Positions 10,260 through 24,731 of a DNA stretch of 52,500 bases are shown one piece after another; within the stretch, counting starts at the first letter, position 1; every line of letters begins with the position of its first letter. This DNA comes from Halisarca cf. caerulea (lineage: Eukaryota; Porifera; Demospongiae; Chondrillida; Halisarcidae): positions 702,501 to 755,000 of the forward strand of contig CAUJGJ010000376.1 of the NCBI GenBank assembly GCA_963170055.1, in the 5' to 3' direction. The position numbers and the translations under genes are program-made. The notes under the pieces are model-generated. The model did no database searches, had not been told where the DNA came from, and saw nothing but the letters and a program-made list of their open reading frames with translations.

Positions 10260-12731
10260 ATGAAGATTATCAAGGACAAGCAACCACTCATCGCTCCATC
10301 CAATGGCACTGTAGATCATGGCGACTGGACAACGGAGAACGAAAAGATCGGTCAGGATGGAAAAGGGGCTAAAAAACCTAGTGGATCAGTATGCAGTTCA
10401 GAATCTATTCGATTCCTGTACTCGATTTTTGTAGTTGGCTTGTTACTTCTGGGTAATGGTTTGGCTATTGTTTTTTCCTCTCCCTTACTGGATGAGATGG
10501 CGAGGGAGACTAATTCAACCCAGTGGGTTGAAGGATTTAACAGCTGCATTTTCCAGGGCTTAATTGCTCCGTCAGTTTTAATAGGGGCTATTTTTGGATC
10601 TCTTGCAATTTCGCTTCTAGCAGACTTATTGGCATTGGTGACATCTTTAATACTGACAGCCGGCTTATTTGCTTTAGGGTGGGCCTTGATTGGAGTATCA
10701 TGGCTCACCCCTTCTCCGATTTTGTTCAGAACATTCATTCTCAGTGGAAGATTTATCACTGGAGTGACCTTCGGCTCAATTGCCAACATTTTATCAGTGA
10801 GCAACAAGATTACACCGTTCACACAATGCATGCATACCTCATTTTATGTCCAAAGACCACTAGAGTCTAGTAGGTAGCAGTATGCTCAGTGCATGGCAGA
10901 CTATTATCCAAAGAAAATAGGGCAGAGAATGGTATTAATATAATAATTATAATTATTGCAAACAGACATCTAGTAAGATCATAAGATACTATGTAGTCTA
11001 GTATATTAATTTAATTTTCAAAAAATTAAAAGACTATTAATTAGCTTTTAGGTTAGTTGGGTCCTTTTACCACCATGACACAACACTTGTATTTTATCAC
11101 TATGTGCCAAACATAGAATCCTGTCCTGTAATTTCCTATTAAGTGTTTTAGTGTAACAGCTAGTTGAGTGTTAGCTGTTGTGGTGTAACGGTAGCTGTTA
11201 ATTAGTCTAAGAATGTTATGTAGTAGAATTGTGATGATTGATTGAATGGCACAAATGGTTTAATGATTATACTATACATATTATGCACAATGTAATTAAC
11301 AAGTTTAAATATTACAGTTTATAAATCATATGCTCATTGTATGACAGTTGTACTGTTAGAATTTAATCAACATACAAGAATACACAGTTGGAATTTGCTA
11401 GTAATTACAATAACGTCAGAATCTGTTATCAATTAAGTTCATTGCAAATTATGTAATGCATGTCTTGTAATTTAATTCCATTTATATAAAATTAGTTGCT
11501 ATAGTCTTGTAAAACTATATCATATTAATAATAATTAATAATAATTGTATTATGGGGATTTCATTTGTAAATAAACTGTGAATCCTAATGACTATGTAAA
11601 ATAACAATCCTTCTGTATTGTCTATTTTGTATCCAATTGTAGGTCTATATTGGTGAAATAACTCCAAATATGTATCGTGCCGTGTTCTTGGGATTCACCT
11701 ACATAATATATGCCTTGGGCACAACAATGTCATACCTTCTTGGAACTTTTCTTACGTATTGGATTTGCGCGTTCATCTACAGTGCAATAATGGCTGCCAT
11801 AGTTCCATTGCTATTTTTCATACAAGAATCACCACTTCGCACTCGGAGCATTGTAAAGAATGCTCAAAAATTGTTAAATATCTTTAGAAAATGGAAAACA
11901 GATGGACCTCAACGTACATTTCCAATTCTTTCATTGATGAAGAGACTTTCAGTAACTTCAGTTATTGTTGTGTTCCATGTATTTATGGGGTACATGGTAC
12001 TGGTTCAATATGTGGGGCCCATTCTCAACGTGGCTGGTGCTAGTGAGTGGAACATACCACACGGAGTCCTAGTAGCATTGACTGTCGGTGGAGGTGATCT
12101 TGTTGGTGCTGTGTTAACGATGATTTTTTCTTCAAGACTCAACCATGTGGTGTCTGCCTTCATTGGAGCTGTTGGTGTATGCATTGGACATATTGGGATT
12201 GCTGTGTATTTTATCCTTGCGGGTGAGCTGAGCCGTCAACCAACGGAAACAAATGTCACTCAGAACACATCAAACCACTCTTCATTAGGCTTAAGCTGCT
12301 TCTTTGAACCGGCCATTGATGGTGACCTTGGACAGCAGTACAGTCCAATAGCTCTGATCAGCATTGCTATCATCATGGTGATGTATGGTGCCTTTTGGAT
12401 GGTGCAACCTTACGTTATAACTGTTGAAATTTTCCCTGATGACATAAGGGATATTGGAGTTGGCATTACAATATCATTTATGGGTATACTACAAGTTATT
12501 TTGTCATTTGTGTTTCCCTTTGTAGAGGCATCACTAGGACCAGCCCTATCATTCTTCACATTTGCTTTCATTGCTGGAATGGCAGCCATTGTAATTCCGT
12601 GTATTGTTCCAGAGACCAAGGGCAGACCAATGGGGGAGAGAGGTGACAAGTTCACTCCAAAGCAAAACCTAATGGAGTTCATTGATTCCATAAAAGGGAT
12701 AATACTATGGATGATTCCTTTTCGAAAATAG
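10260..12731 (+). CDS. MFS solute/sugar transporter-like protein, paralog B (2 exons, ~541 aa)
   Basis: Same architecture as paralog A. Exon 1 is 10260-10796 (179 codons) ending at a GTGAGC donor. Exon 2 is 11643-12731, starting with VYIGEITPNMYR after the acceptor TTGTAG. TM1-4 are in exon 1 and TM5-12 in exon 2. Visible motifs are FSSPLLDEM after TM1, GRFITG at TM4, QESPLRTR after TM6, NVAGASEWNIPHG between TM7 and TM8, NTSNHSSLG in the outer loop, and PETKGRPMGERGD at the C-terminus. The TM2-3 loop reads SLLADLLALV, without the canonical DRxGRR. The intron (10797-11642) is AT-rich and empty. The start at 10260 gives an N-terminus comparable with the other copies. Membrane protein; substrate unknown. 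Confidence 0.87.
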
Positions 12732-13007
12732 CTAGTATGTAACAAAAAGATTCACAAGTACACCATGCAATAAGTATAATTCATGTTATGCATATCATAT
12801 AATTCGTTAAAATTATTACATAATTTTTGATTGGTTCATATGACTATCGATCCCTATAATTGTATAACTATAATATGACAGTGTAATAAATGGTCAGTGC
12901 TGCATGAAGTGACGGTAATACATACTTGGATGAATCACATGAACTGAACTATTGCATAATATATAACACTTACAATGTATACGTCTGCACAAATTGGTTA
13001 ACACTTG

Positions 13008-13050
13008 TGGCAACCAGAAACAAGTACAATCTTGTGCCTAGTACAGCAAG
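13008..13050 (+). other. Candidate non-coding 5' exon of transporter C
   Basis: A 43-bp block beginning TGGCAACCAGAAACAAGTAC and ending CAGCAAG directly before GT. It matches the block at 16951-16993 upstream of transporter D at about 41 of 43 positions, although the flanks differ. The shared donor-like end suggests a 5'-UTR exon spliced to an acceptor near 13129, about 25 bp before the ATG. Inference from duplication only. Confidence 0.5.
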
Positions 13051-13154
13051 GTCAAGTTTTTCACCTGTGTATCTCTTATACTCGTAATACAGACAGTGTT
13101 TCTCATTTAATTTGCTTTCTGCATGATAGACTGAGAAAGGGACAAAATAGTGAT

Positions 13155-15988
13155 ATGAAACCAGAGTGGCATAATGGTGGACAAAGCATTCAACTTGGTG
13201 ATAGTTATGCTGGTCACATGATTGGTCTGGATAACAAAACAAAGGAAAGAGAGCAGTCTGGACACAAATCTAACCTAACGTGGCAAAGTTGGGAATCTAT
13301 AAACCTTATATACTCAGTTTGCATTGCTACTCTCCTTTTTGTAGAAAGCGGAGCTATTTATGTTTTCTCATCTCCACTTTTGGATGAAATGTTGAGAAAT
13401 GCCAACTCTACCCCGTGGGTGGAGGGATCTGACAACTGTGTTTTTGAGAGCCTCATTGCACCGTCAGTCTTAATAGGAAGTATCTTTGGTTCACTCTCTG
13501 GTGCACTTGTACCTTGTTTACTCGGACTAATATCATCTCTTGTGGCCATTTCTGTTGTTTATCTACTGGGTTGGAGTGTGATTGGAGCATCCTGGTTCAT
13601 TTCTTCACCAAGTCTGTTCAGAGGTCTAATCCTTACGGGAAGATTCATTTCTGGTACAGCATCGGGTTTTGTGAGCTGCTCAGTGCCTGTATGTTCATAT
13701 ATTGACTGCCATGTTACTAAGAGGTGTCCATGCAACACATACTATAGTATTTTTGAAAAAGCCATCATAATAATAATAATAATATATTGTTATTTTCAGA
13801 TTGACGGTACTACAACAGTGAAAACTCTGTAATCTGACATCTCTATAATCTGACCATCTTATGAGGAACATGCAGTAACAATACTAAAGTATAATAAATT
13901 GAATGATTTATACTGCATGCATAATCCAAGAACCTATAGCTCTGTAATCCAACACAATTTGGCTGCCCACAGAGTGTTGGATTATAGAGGTTCACTGCAA
14001 TAGCACAACAGTAATGATACAGTGGAATCTCCGATATTGCATGGATGCTCGGAATGAGGACAATCTCTCTGTAAAGGACACAGCTTGAGGCCCCAAAATA
14101 TTTTCTCTGTACGTATAGTTTCAATGCATTCTGAACCCAAACATGAAGGACAACCTCCTTACAATAGACAAAAGATCAGGCTCTCGAAAAGTGTCCTATA
14201 CTTGGAGATTTAACTAACAGTAGAACAGATGAAGTTATATAAATTGATACAGCAGGTGCATTGATTTAGAATACACAATGTAATAATAATATTATTATTG
14301 TGCACAATCACTGTATAATATGGATTGTGAGTACAGTAAAATTTCATTATAATTAATTAGAACCTTGATTTCTTGAAAAAAATCCAACTATCCATAAGTT
14401 TTAATTAACTATATAAACACATTTGTATTCCATATACATTTGGATACATATATCAATGTTTGAATTATAAGCCAGATCTAACTATTGAGATTTCAATGTA
14501 TGCATAATATTATCATAAGAGTCAAACTGGTTTTACTCTTGGGTTACAGATGTGAGGTTATATTAGTCCAGCCAGCTGTACCTGCGCTTAGTACAGTACC
14601 CCACTACACACGCAGGTGTACGTGGAGGAAAAAGAACGTTTTTGTAGAGGGAGAGGGGACTTACTATACACTAAACATGTTTCCAGCCAACTGGACCAAG
14701 GTGTATTATATGCAGGACATTTTGTCATCCCAAACATTGCCTAAAACTTTCTATATGTGTGTCACTGTATGTGACAACACCTTTCATGGCATACCACCAA
14801 GGTGTTGTGAGACTCATATTCACATAGCATTCATACTTTATGATTAAATAAATGTTAGTTTACATGACATTAATGATTTTATCCTTGGTTTTCACGTTTT
14901 AGGTTTATATTGGTGAAATATCTCCCAGTCAATATCGAGTCATTTTCTTTGGAATATCTTATGTGACGTATGCTCTAGGTGTGATATTAGCATATCTTCT
15001 TGGCACTTTCCTCTCGTACTGGATCTGTGCCTTCATCTACAGCGGACTACTTGTTGTTCTGATTCCCTTTCTTCTCTTCATACAAGAGTCCCCACTACGC
15101 ACACGACATGTTGTCAATAATGCTAAAAAGCTACTGACTTCCTTAAAGAATAAAAAAATCGGTCTTTCAAGTGGACTTGCATTTCGTTCTCTATTGCTTA
15201 GACTGTCCTTTACCAATTTGATCTACTTCTGCCATGTTTTCATGGGAAATAATGTCTTGCTCCAATATGTGGGACCCATTCTCAACGTGGCTGGTGCCAG
15301 TGAGTGGAACATACCACACGGAGTCCTAGTAGCACTGACTGTTGGAGGAGGGGAATTCATCGGTGCAATATTGTCTATAATTACCTCTCCGAGACTCAAG
15401 CATGTGGTGTCTGCCTTCATTGGAGCTGTTGGTGTGTGTATTGGACACATTGGGATTGCTGTGTATTTTGTACTCATAGGTGGATTTAGTCCGCGAGCAG
15501 TGGATGTGAAAATCCCTCAGAATACATCGAACCAATCGTCACCTGGCTTGTCAATGATCTGTTTCTTCGAACCAACTGTAAATGGTGATCTGGGACAGCA
15601 GTACAGTCCATTGGCACTAATCGGCCTTGCAGTGGTCATGATAATGTATGGTGCGTTCTGGATGTTGCAACCTTCTGTCATAGCTGTTGAAATGTTTCCA
15701 GATGGAGCAAGAGATCTTGGAGTTGGCATTACAGTAGCTGTTAGATGCACTTTTCAAGTTATTTTATCTTTCCTACCTCCATTTCTAGAAAGATTAGTAG
15801 GGGCAGCCATAATGTTCTTTCTGTTTGCAATAATTGCTGGAGCAACGGCTATTTTAGTTCCATGTATTGTTCCAGAGACCAAGGGCAGACCAATGGGGGA
15901 GAGAGGTGACAAGTTTACACCAAAACAAAACCTCAAGGAATTCTTTAAAGCACTAAAATTGTTATGTTTTTGTAAATTGAATGAATAA
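13155..15988 (+). CDS. MFS solute/sugar transporter-like protein, paralog C (2 exons, ~539 aa)
   Basis: Exon 1 is 13155-13688 (178 codons), with its donor at GTATGT; exon 2 is 14903-15988, opening VYIGEISPSQYR. I chose the ATG at 13155 (MKPEWHNGG) because paralog D starts with the matching MKTEWRSTSG; an upstream in-frame ATG at 13005 falls in the putative 5' exon. Residues 1-178 carry TM1-TM4, with FSSPLLDEML, SFDSC-like WVEGSDNC and LTGRFISG. The remainder carries TM5-12 with QESPLRTR, NVAGASEWNIPHG, the NTSNQSS loop and PETKGRPMGERGD near residue 502. The A-motif position reads LVPCLLGLIS with no Asp or Arg. It is closest to paralog D, sharing the GGFSPRAVDVKIPQNTSN stretch that others lack. 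The intron contains two palindromic MITEs (13815-13999 and 14019-14213) and a foldback near 14565. Confidence 0.87.
13815..14213. mobile_element. Two adjacent palindromic MITEs in transporter C intron
   Basis: Element one (about 13815-13999) runs from ACAGTGAAAACTCTGTAATC to GGATTATAGAGGTTCACTG. Element two (about 14019-14213) starts TACAGTGGAATCTCCG and has AAGGACAACCTCC and GTGTCCT segments on the right. Both belong to the dispersed CAGT-type group. Confidence 0.65.
14565..14695. mobile_element. Foldback element, AGTCCAGCCAGCTG family, second copy
   Basis: Starts TTAGTCCAGCCAGCTGTACC and ends TTTCCAGCCAACTGGACC, with ACACGCAGGTGTACGTGG and GAACGTTTTTG in the centre. It shares its arm with the element at 2480-2601. 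Confidence 0.6.
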
Positions 15989-16242
15989 GTCATTTGGAAA
16001 GCATTGCAGATATAATAATACTATTATACTAATGTAATAATAATTGACATAGGAAATGTTTGCGGTAATTGTATATATGACATTGTAGTAAAAATTGAAC
16101 CTTGTGAATATATTTTTCGCACTTAAATTATGGTTAGCACTTCACAACGGTCAGATGTGCTAAATTATTTGGTGATGTAATGTTTAATTTGCAAATTCCT
16201 ACCTGTTAACAACAAACAGCAACAAATCTCCACAAATAACAT

Positions 16243-16269
16243 GCGTGTGTGTGTGTGTGTGTGTGTGTG

Positions 16270-16321
<52 letters not shown>

Positions 16322-16380
16322 TGTGTGTGTGTGAACGTGTGTACGTGTGTGTGTGAACGTGTGTACGTGTGTGTGCATGT
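16243..16380 (+). repeat. (GT)n microsatellite between transporters C and D
   Basis: GT repeats with TTG, GGTG and GAACGTGTGTAC interruptions. They lie immediately upstream of a degraded transporter fragment. Confidence 0.97.
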
Positions 16381-16454
16381 GTGTGTGCATGCATGAATGT
16401 GTACAGGGAGTAGATCCAGCTTTCCATTTTTAGAGTTCACTCTCACGCCTAGAA

Positions 16455-16578
16455 TGGATTGCCATTTTGATTCCGTGCATTGCGCCACAGATTAAGAGTG
16501 GGCCAATGGAGTGAAAAAAGATCTATAGGTGATAACTTCACACCTAAGCAAAACTCTATGGACTCAAACTTAACATTA
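16455..16578 (+). pseudogene. Degenerate C-terminal relic of a sixth MFS transporter copy
   Basis: The stretch begins with GCCATTTTGATTCCGTGCAT and continues through GGGCCAATGGAGTG to AACTTCACACCTAAGCAAAA. It aligns with the last 40 codons of the neighbouring transporters (AILIPCIVPETKGRPMGERGD...FTPKQN). The PETKG codons are altered and the frame is interrupted by a stop and an indel, so it is non-functional. It lies between paralogs C and D, in the same orientation. No further upstream part of the gene was recognised beyond the adjacent GT tract. Confidence 0.8.
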
Positions 16579-16950
16579 ATTGCCAAATAATTGCTAAAAA
16601 TACTATAATGTATATATATGCATGTTATTTTTTTTGTTAATCTGTCAAATTATGCACATTTCCTTTTCACAATCTTCAGTTATACATAAATTGGTAAGGG
16701 TACTTACTAATGGGTGCCCTCAAATTGATTGTTCCATTATCATAATTAGATTAATTATCCGATCTCTTTATGATCATGAGTCTTGCCCGGCACAGGAGGT
16801 GTACCACTATTTAATTGTCAATATTCTGCCACCGTATCGCAGGGATGACTTGGCAATGTTGTCATGCATGACGTGATGTAAAAGTTTTACGCAGAAGGTG
16901 TGAATTTATGGATGGTTTCAATTGCCTCAAAAGAGGCCCGCCCACCCTCG

Positions 16951-16993
16951 TGGCAACCAGAAACAAGTACAATCTTGTACCTACTACAGCAAG
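16951..16993 (+). other. Candidate non-coding 5' exon of transporter D
   Basis: Copy of the 43-bp block at 13008-13050, ending CAGCAAG before GTACTG. Its position relative to the coding start (about 120 bp upstream) mirrors that in paralog C. Confidence 0.5.
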
Positions 16994-17111
16994 GTACTGT
17001 GTCATGCACACATGCTTGCATGCCTGTTTCATACTCGGAACTGACAGCAGGGTTTAATTCTCATTTAGATTTGTGCATGACGTCTTCTTTGCTGAGAAAA
17101 GGCACAGTGAA

Positions 17112-19048
17112 ATGAAAACAGAGTGGCGCAGTACTAGTGGTGAACAAAGTACTAGAAATAGTAATTATAGTAGGAGAAATGGTTTATGTACCAAAACAAA
17201 GGACTCGGAAAATGGACAGTCTGAATTTAAGTGGAAAAGTTGGGAGTGTGTTAAACGTTTATATGCAGTGTTCATCACTTCTCTCCTTTTTGTGGAAAAT
17301 GGAGCTGCTTTTGTTTTCTCCTCTCCACTTTTGGATGAAATGTTGAAAAATGCCAACTCTACCCGGTGGGTGAAGGAATCTGACAGCTGTGTTTTTGAGA
17401 GCTTGATTGCACCATCAGTCTTAATAGGAAGTATCTTTGGTTCACTCTCTGGGGCACTTGTACCTTGTTTACTCGGACTAGCATCATCTCTTGTGGCTGT
17501 TTCCATTGTTTATCTACTGGGTTGGAGTGTAATTGGAACATCCTGGTTCATTTCTTCGCCAAGTCTGTTCAGAGGTCTAATCCTTACGGGAAGATTCATT
17601 ACTGGTGCAGCATTGGGTTTCGTGTCCAGCACATCATCTGTACGTTCTGAAGAATTTCTACCAACTATTTTCATGCTAAAATGTATCTTGTGCATTATAT
17701 AAAATGTATGTTAATTGCCTACCATAGTGTTCTTTATAGGTATATATTCTTGTCTTCCTATACCATGCATGTACGATTGTCATTGCTGAGAGTAAGGGCC
17801 ATTTTGGCTGTACATGACCAGTAATAACAATTATTGTATTCTATAAACTTGTTTTGTTAATTCATGACTTATTCCATGTAATAAAAATTCATACATCAAC
17901 GATAATCAATTGTGTAATATTACTACCTATATATAATTTTTGTATTGTATTTTTTCATTTCCATCTAGGTTTACATTGGTGAATTATCTCCGGGTCAACA
18001 TCGAGCCATATTCCTTGGATTTCCTTACGTGCTTTACGCATTAGGCACAGTGATAGCATATCTTCTTGGGGCTTTCCTCTCGTACTGGATCTGTGCCTTC
18101 ATCTACAGTGGACTACTTGTTGTTAAGATTCCCTTTCTTCTCTTCATACAAGAGTCCCCACTACGCACACGAAATGTTGTCAACAATGCTAAAAAGCTAT
18201 TGACTGCCTTAAAGAGCAAAAAAATCGGTCTTTCAAGTGGACTTGCATTTCGCTCTCTATTGCTAAGGTTGTCCTTTACCAATCTGATCTTTGTCTGCCA
18301 TGTTCTCATGGGAACTAATGTGTTTTCCCAATTTGTTGGGCCCATTCTCAACGTGGCTGGTGCCAGTGAGTGGAACATACCACACGGAGTCCTAGTAGCA
18401 CTGACTGTTGGAGGAGGGGAATTCATCGGTGCAATATTGTCTATAATTATCTCTGTGAGACTCAAGCACATGGTATCTGCCTTCATTGGAGCTGTTGGTG
18501 TATGTATTGGACACATTGGGATTGCTGTGTATTTTGTACTCATAGGTGGATTTAGTCCGCGAGCAGTGGATGTGAAAATCCCTCAGAATACATCGAACCA
18601 ATCGTCACCTGGCTTGATCTGTTTCTTCGAACCAACTGTAAATGGTGATCTGGGACAGCAGTACAGTCCACTGGCACTGATCAGCTTTACAGTGGTCATG
18701 CTCATGTGTGGTGCATTCTGGATGTTGCAACCTTATGCTATAGCTGTTGAAATGTTTCCAGATGAAACAAGAGATCTTGGAGTTGGCATTACAGTAGCTG
18801 TTAGATGCACTTTTCAAGTTGTCTTATCTTTCCTAATTCCCTTTCTAGAAAGGGTATTAGGGGCAGCCATAATGTTCTTTCTGTTTGCAACAATTTCTGG
18901 AACAACGGCCATTTTCCTTCCATGTATTGTTCCAGAGACCAAGGGCAGACCAATGGGGGAGAGAGGTGACAAGTTTACACCGAAACAAAACCTCAAGGAA
19001 TTCCTTGAAGCACTAAAATTGCTTTGCTTTTGTAAACAAAATATATGA
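17112..19048 (+). CDS. MFS solute/sugar transporter-like protein, paralog D (2 exons, ~535 aa)
   Basis: Exon 1 is 17112-17639 (176 codons) with a GTACGT donor; exon 2 is 17969-19048, starting VYIGELSPGQHR. This is the shortest intron of the cluster, at 329 bp. Motifs are as in the other copies: FSSPLLDEM, LTGRFITG, QESPLRTR, NVAGASEWNIPHG, NTSNQSS and PETKGRPMGERGD. The start at MKTEW matches paralog C; an upstream in-frame ATG (17073, MHDVFF) is possible if the leader is not spliced. Nucleotide identity to paralog C is very high over long stretches of both exons, so C and D look like the youngest duplicates. The A-motif is missing, as in all copies. Predicted plasma or organelle membrane carrier; substrate unknown. 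Confidence 0.87.
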
Positions 19049-19230
19049 GTTTTATTCTACTTTTAGTAATTTAAAATCATTGTTAGTAATTTCTCTGCAT
19101 GCATGAGTATTTGTCTATGTGCGGACAATAGACATCTTCGTATCTTTGTAGTCCCACATGCAATGAATTCATTGTAAGTGTCTTAATTTTCTGACCTTCA
19201 TACGTATATACATGTACGTACAAATGGTGT

Positions 19231-19580
19231 GCAGTTGAACCTCACTATAATGAACCCTGGATATACAATGAACTCCCTGTCAGTGATATATAACAAGCAC
19301 AGACCTTAGAATGCATGTGCACCTCTCTATTCTATTCCAAACGAGCCCTGATGTAGTGGACACCCTGATGTAGCAAACACCCTGATGTAGCGAACACCCT
19401 GATGTAGCGAACACCCTGATGTAGTGAACACCCTGATGTAGCGAACACCCTGATGTAGTGAACACCCTGATGCAGTGAACACCCTGATGTAGTGAACACC
19501 CTGATGTAGTGAACACTCTGATGTAGTGAACCTTTTCAGCTGTCCTGAGGGGGTTCGTTATAGAGAGGTTTGACTGTATT
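19231..19580. mobile_element. Palindromic MITE carrying a 17-bp internal tandem array
   Basis: The left end is CAGTTGAACCTCACTATAAT and the right end GTTCGTTATAGAGAGGTTTG followed by ACTGTA. Between them, about 19346-19530 consists of roughly 11 copies of a 17-bp unit (ACCCTGATGTAGYGAAC). The 124-codon minus-strand reading frame through it is not a gene. Confidence 0.8.
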
Positions 19581-19689
19581 TCTCTTTCATAATACAAAAA
19601 CACACTATGGTAAGAGCATCGCCGGGGAACGCCAGATGAGGTGTAAATCTTCACTCATGTATTGACAGTCACGTCTGCATGAATTATAC

Positions 19690-19858
19690 ATCCAACACTG
19701 CGTGGTTTATCCATAAGCCTCATTTATCCAGTTAACCCGCTGTTGTGAATCCCCATAACTACACTGTACACAATTCTACCTGATTTATCCAACACCTGGC
19801 TCATCTGATACAGTCGTGGGGAACAGATGTGGCTGGGTAAACAAGATCCCACTATACG
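19690..19858. mobile_element. Palindromic MITE, TTTATCCA subfamily
   Basis: Contains GTGGTTTATCCATAAGCC, CTGATTTATCCAACACC and GTGGCTGGGTAAACAAGATC plus CCACTATA. It matches the organisation of the element at 21484-21668. Confidence 0.55.
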
Positions 19859-20217
19859 CATGTGGTCATTGAGAGCAGATTATTACAACAGTATCCAACC
19901 ACCTGATACAAAGCTTCCTTCTCAACCGAAGTGACGCTGCACACCAGGTGAGGTGTAGCATCATAACATTTTCACACCAAATATATATTTAGACACAGGT
20001 GGGGCCTGGCACTCATGCCATGAGGTACGTGCAATGCCATACCGTACCATTCATCACATGTTGTCATCCACTGAGTAGAATCCACTCACTCTCATAGGAT
20101 TAGCGTACGTATGTGTGTGTGGACCGGAGTGTATGTGTCTGTGTGTGTGCTTCTGGCCATGGGATATAGATGTTCTGTAACTACTGTTGTCAAAAGGTGA
20201 AAGCTGTACTATAACAA

Positions 20218-22847
<2,630 letters not shown>

Positions 22848-23545
22848 GACAATAATTATTAAATTTTTTCGATCTTATTTTTATATAGTTCATTAAGAAT
22901 TCCTTGCATGGTTTATCAGTTGCGAAGCACAGGCCAGCATGCAGCCACTAGTCTTAAATGTATCCTACATGCAGACTGAGATCTATGAATCTGTTCATCT
23001 TTTAACTTGAACTTCAAACGATCATCACCACTTTGTCTTGGACACGCGAGAGTTGGTGAGACCCTATTATAATTACATTCTTATATAGAAAATGTACAGG
23101 ACAATTGAATAATATGTAATTCATTAGTGTACAATTTTTAATTGTCCAAATGCACATCAATTTTTGATTTGAAGCAATCATGTAATAATTATAGTACAAA
23201 AGTCGATCAACGAATATTGAGACATTTCAACCCCAAGGGCCTCTGTCAGTTGTAGAATGAGCCTCTACCAAACCTCCTTTTGTAATTCTTAATGTTAAAA
23301 TTATAATAATTTTCCTGCAATTTGTGTGCTTACCATATTCAATAGTATATAACACAGATTTTACTTGATAAAGTGTAAATTAAAAAAATACTATTATATA
23401 ATATATACGTATATACAATGGGTATGACATATTATTCTGTGTAGCACATAATAAGACAGTACTATTGGAGATATATAGAAAATATATTACACTGGCATGC
23501 AAACTGTACAATATGATATAAAAATACTGTACATACAGCTGAGTG
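22848..23545. other. AT-rich spacer between transporter E and ALKBH4
   Basis: Convergent 3' ends face each other here. No gene, strong repeat or RNA gene was recognised; short AT-rich runs only. Confidence 0.5.
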
Positions 23546-24146
23546 TCAAATAGCCTGCTGGAACTCATTGACAGGTGTGCCGCAATACACAGAGGATATC
23601 TTCAATAGCTCACGTCCCCTTCCCTCTTCCGGCCCACCCGGCATGAAATTCTCTGACAATTCTCTCAAAGTGACTGCTATTCTTCGGTTTGAAATGTGAT
23701 CCTTCTTTATGGAGTGTAACCACTTGTAACGTGCTGTTCCTTCGACAACAATGATGCTTCTTCGCAAGAGTGGAACTTTCACTTCCGATTTTCCACAGGG
23801 GCAATTGAAAGTCAGAAGAGTGTCAGAAAGAAGGTTTAACGTGACCAACCGATTCCCCCACAACCAGGAGTCATCCATGTGTGGTTCGATAGCAGCACCT
23901 CTGCTGCTGTGGTAGTCCAGATTGCACAACTCTACTGGGTGAAATGTGTTAAGACGAGGCAACTTTTGAACTCTTGACACAATGAACTCTGAGAAAGGTG
24001 GTAAGCCATTGAAGTTACCAGTTCTAATTTTTTGCTTCCTAAAATTTACCTTGGGTCCATAATCCTAGAATAATAGACAAATATGGCACAAAAATGAATG
24101 AATCACAACAGACGGAATTGATACAAAATCACATGCACCATCCCCT

Positions 24147-24217
<71 letters not shown>

Positions 24218-24575
24218 GTTTTAACCTTCCGGATTGTGACAACGCCCATGGTAATTGATCCACACACGAGACAACATAATGCTCTTCTTCGATTCCAACA
24301 AAATCTTTGTACACTGAAACTCCAGAGAATTCTCCACAACTGTAACAAGCACTAGGAATGTTTAATAACAGTAAGGAAGCATCATGACAACCTTCCACCT
24401 CAGTGCAGAAGGAAAGGAAGTCGTTTTCATCTTCTTTCAACTGCTCAGAATGTCCACATCCACATCTTATACAACACCTAAACATTTTAACACAATAAGA
24501 GCGAGTTTCCACATCATTGTCCGGTTTACAGACGAAACACCAACGACTCCCTCGACAGCCACACCGTTCGGCCAT
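23546..24575 (-). CDS. ALKBH4: ALKBH4, Fe(II)/2-oxoglutarate dioxygenase (2 exons, ~292 aa)
   Basis: AlkB homolog 4 is known in mammals as an actin monomethyl-lysine demethylase acting in cytokinesis. Exon 1 is 24575-24216 (120 codons) and exon 2 is 24064-23546; the join is phase 0 and rebuilds SQSGRLKQ-DYGPKVNFR, the family motif. The N-terminus has the Cys-rich ERCGCRGSRWCFVC typical of ALKBH4. The jelly-roll core shows FHPVELCNLDY, the metal ligands in PHMDD (His182, Asp184) and a second His near 237 (WLHSI), then RRIAVTLREL for 2-oxoglutarate binding. The length matches the human protein (about 302 aa). The start MAERCG at 24575 is preferred over an upstream in-frame ATG because it aligns with the family and sits in an AAAATGGC context. 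The intron begins with a long GT repeat directly at the donor. Divergent neighbour: the EGF/LamG gene. Confidence 0.93.
24150..24215 (-). repeat. (GT)n forming the 5' splice site of the ALKBH4 intron
   Basis: On the gene strand the exon ends CAG and the intron is GTGTGTGTG from its first base for about 65 bp. The whole intron is only 151 bp, so the repeat fills over 40% of it. Confidence 0.96.
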
Positions 24576-24731
24576 TTTCTCTCTCTCGAGCAACGGTGAC
24601 AAACGCGAACACACAAGAAAGAAGGCGGTTCCTTAGAAACTCCTATTTGCTGAATTTGCTCGACCAAGGACGATTGGAAAGTTTTGAACCCCTTTTGACT
24701 CTTGGCCTTGGGCTTTGTTTAAATACCCAGC
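24576..24731. promoter_or_regulatory. Shared divergent promoter of ALKBH4 and the EGF/LamG gene
   Basis: Only 156 bp separates the two start codons, so both promoters and 5' UTRs must lie here or overlap the coding ends. No TATA box was seen. The ALKBH4 start codon itself lies in AGAAAATGGCCG. Confidence 0.6.
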
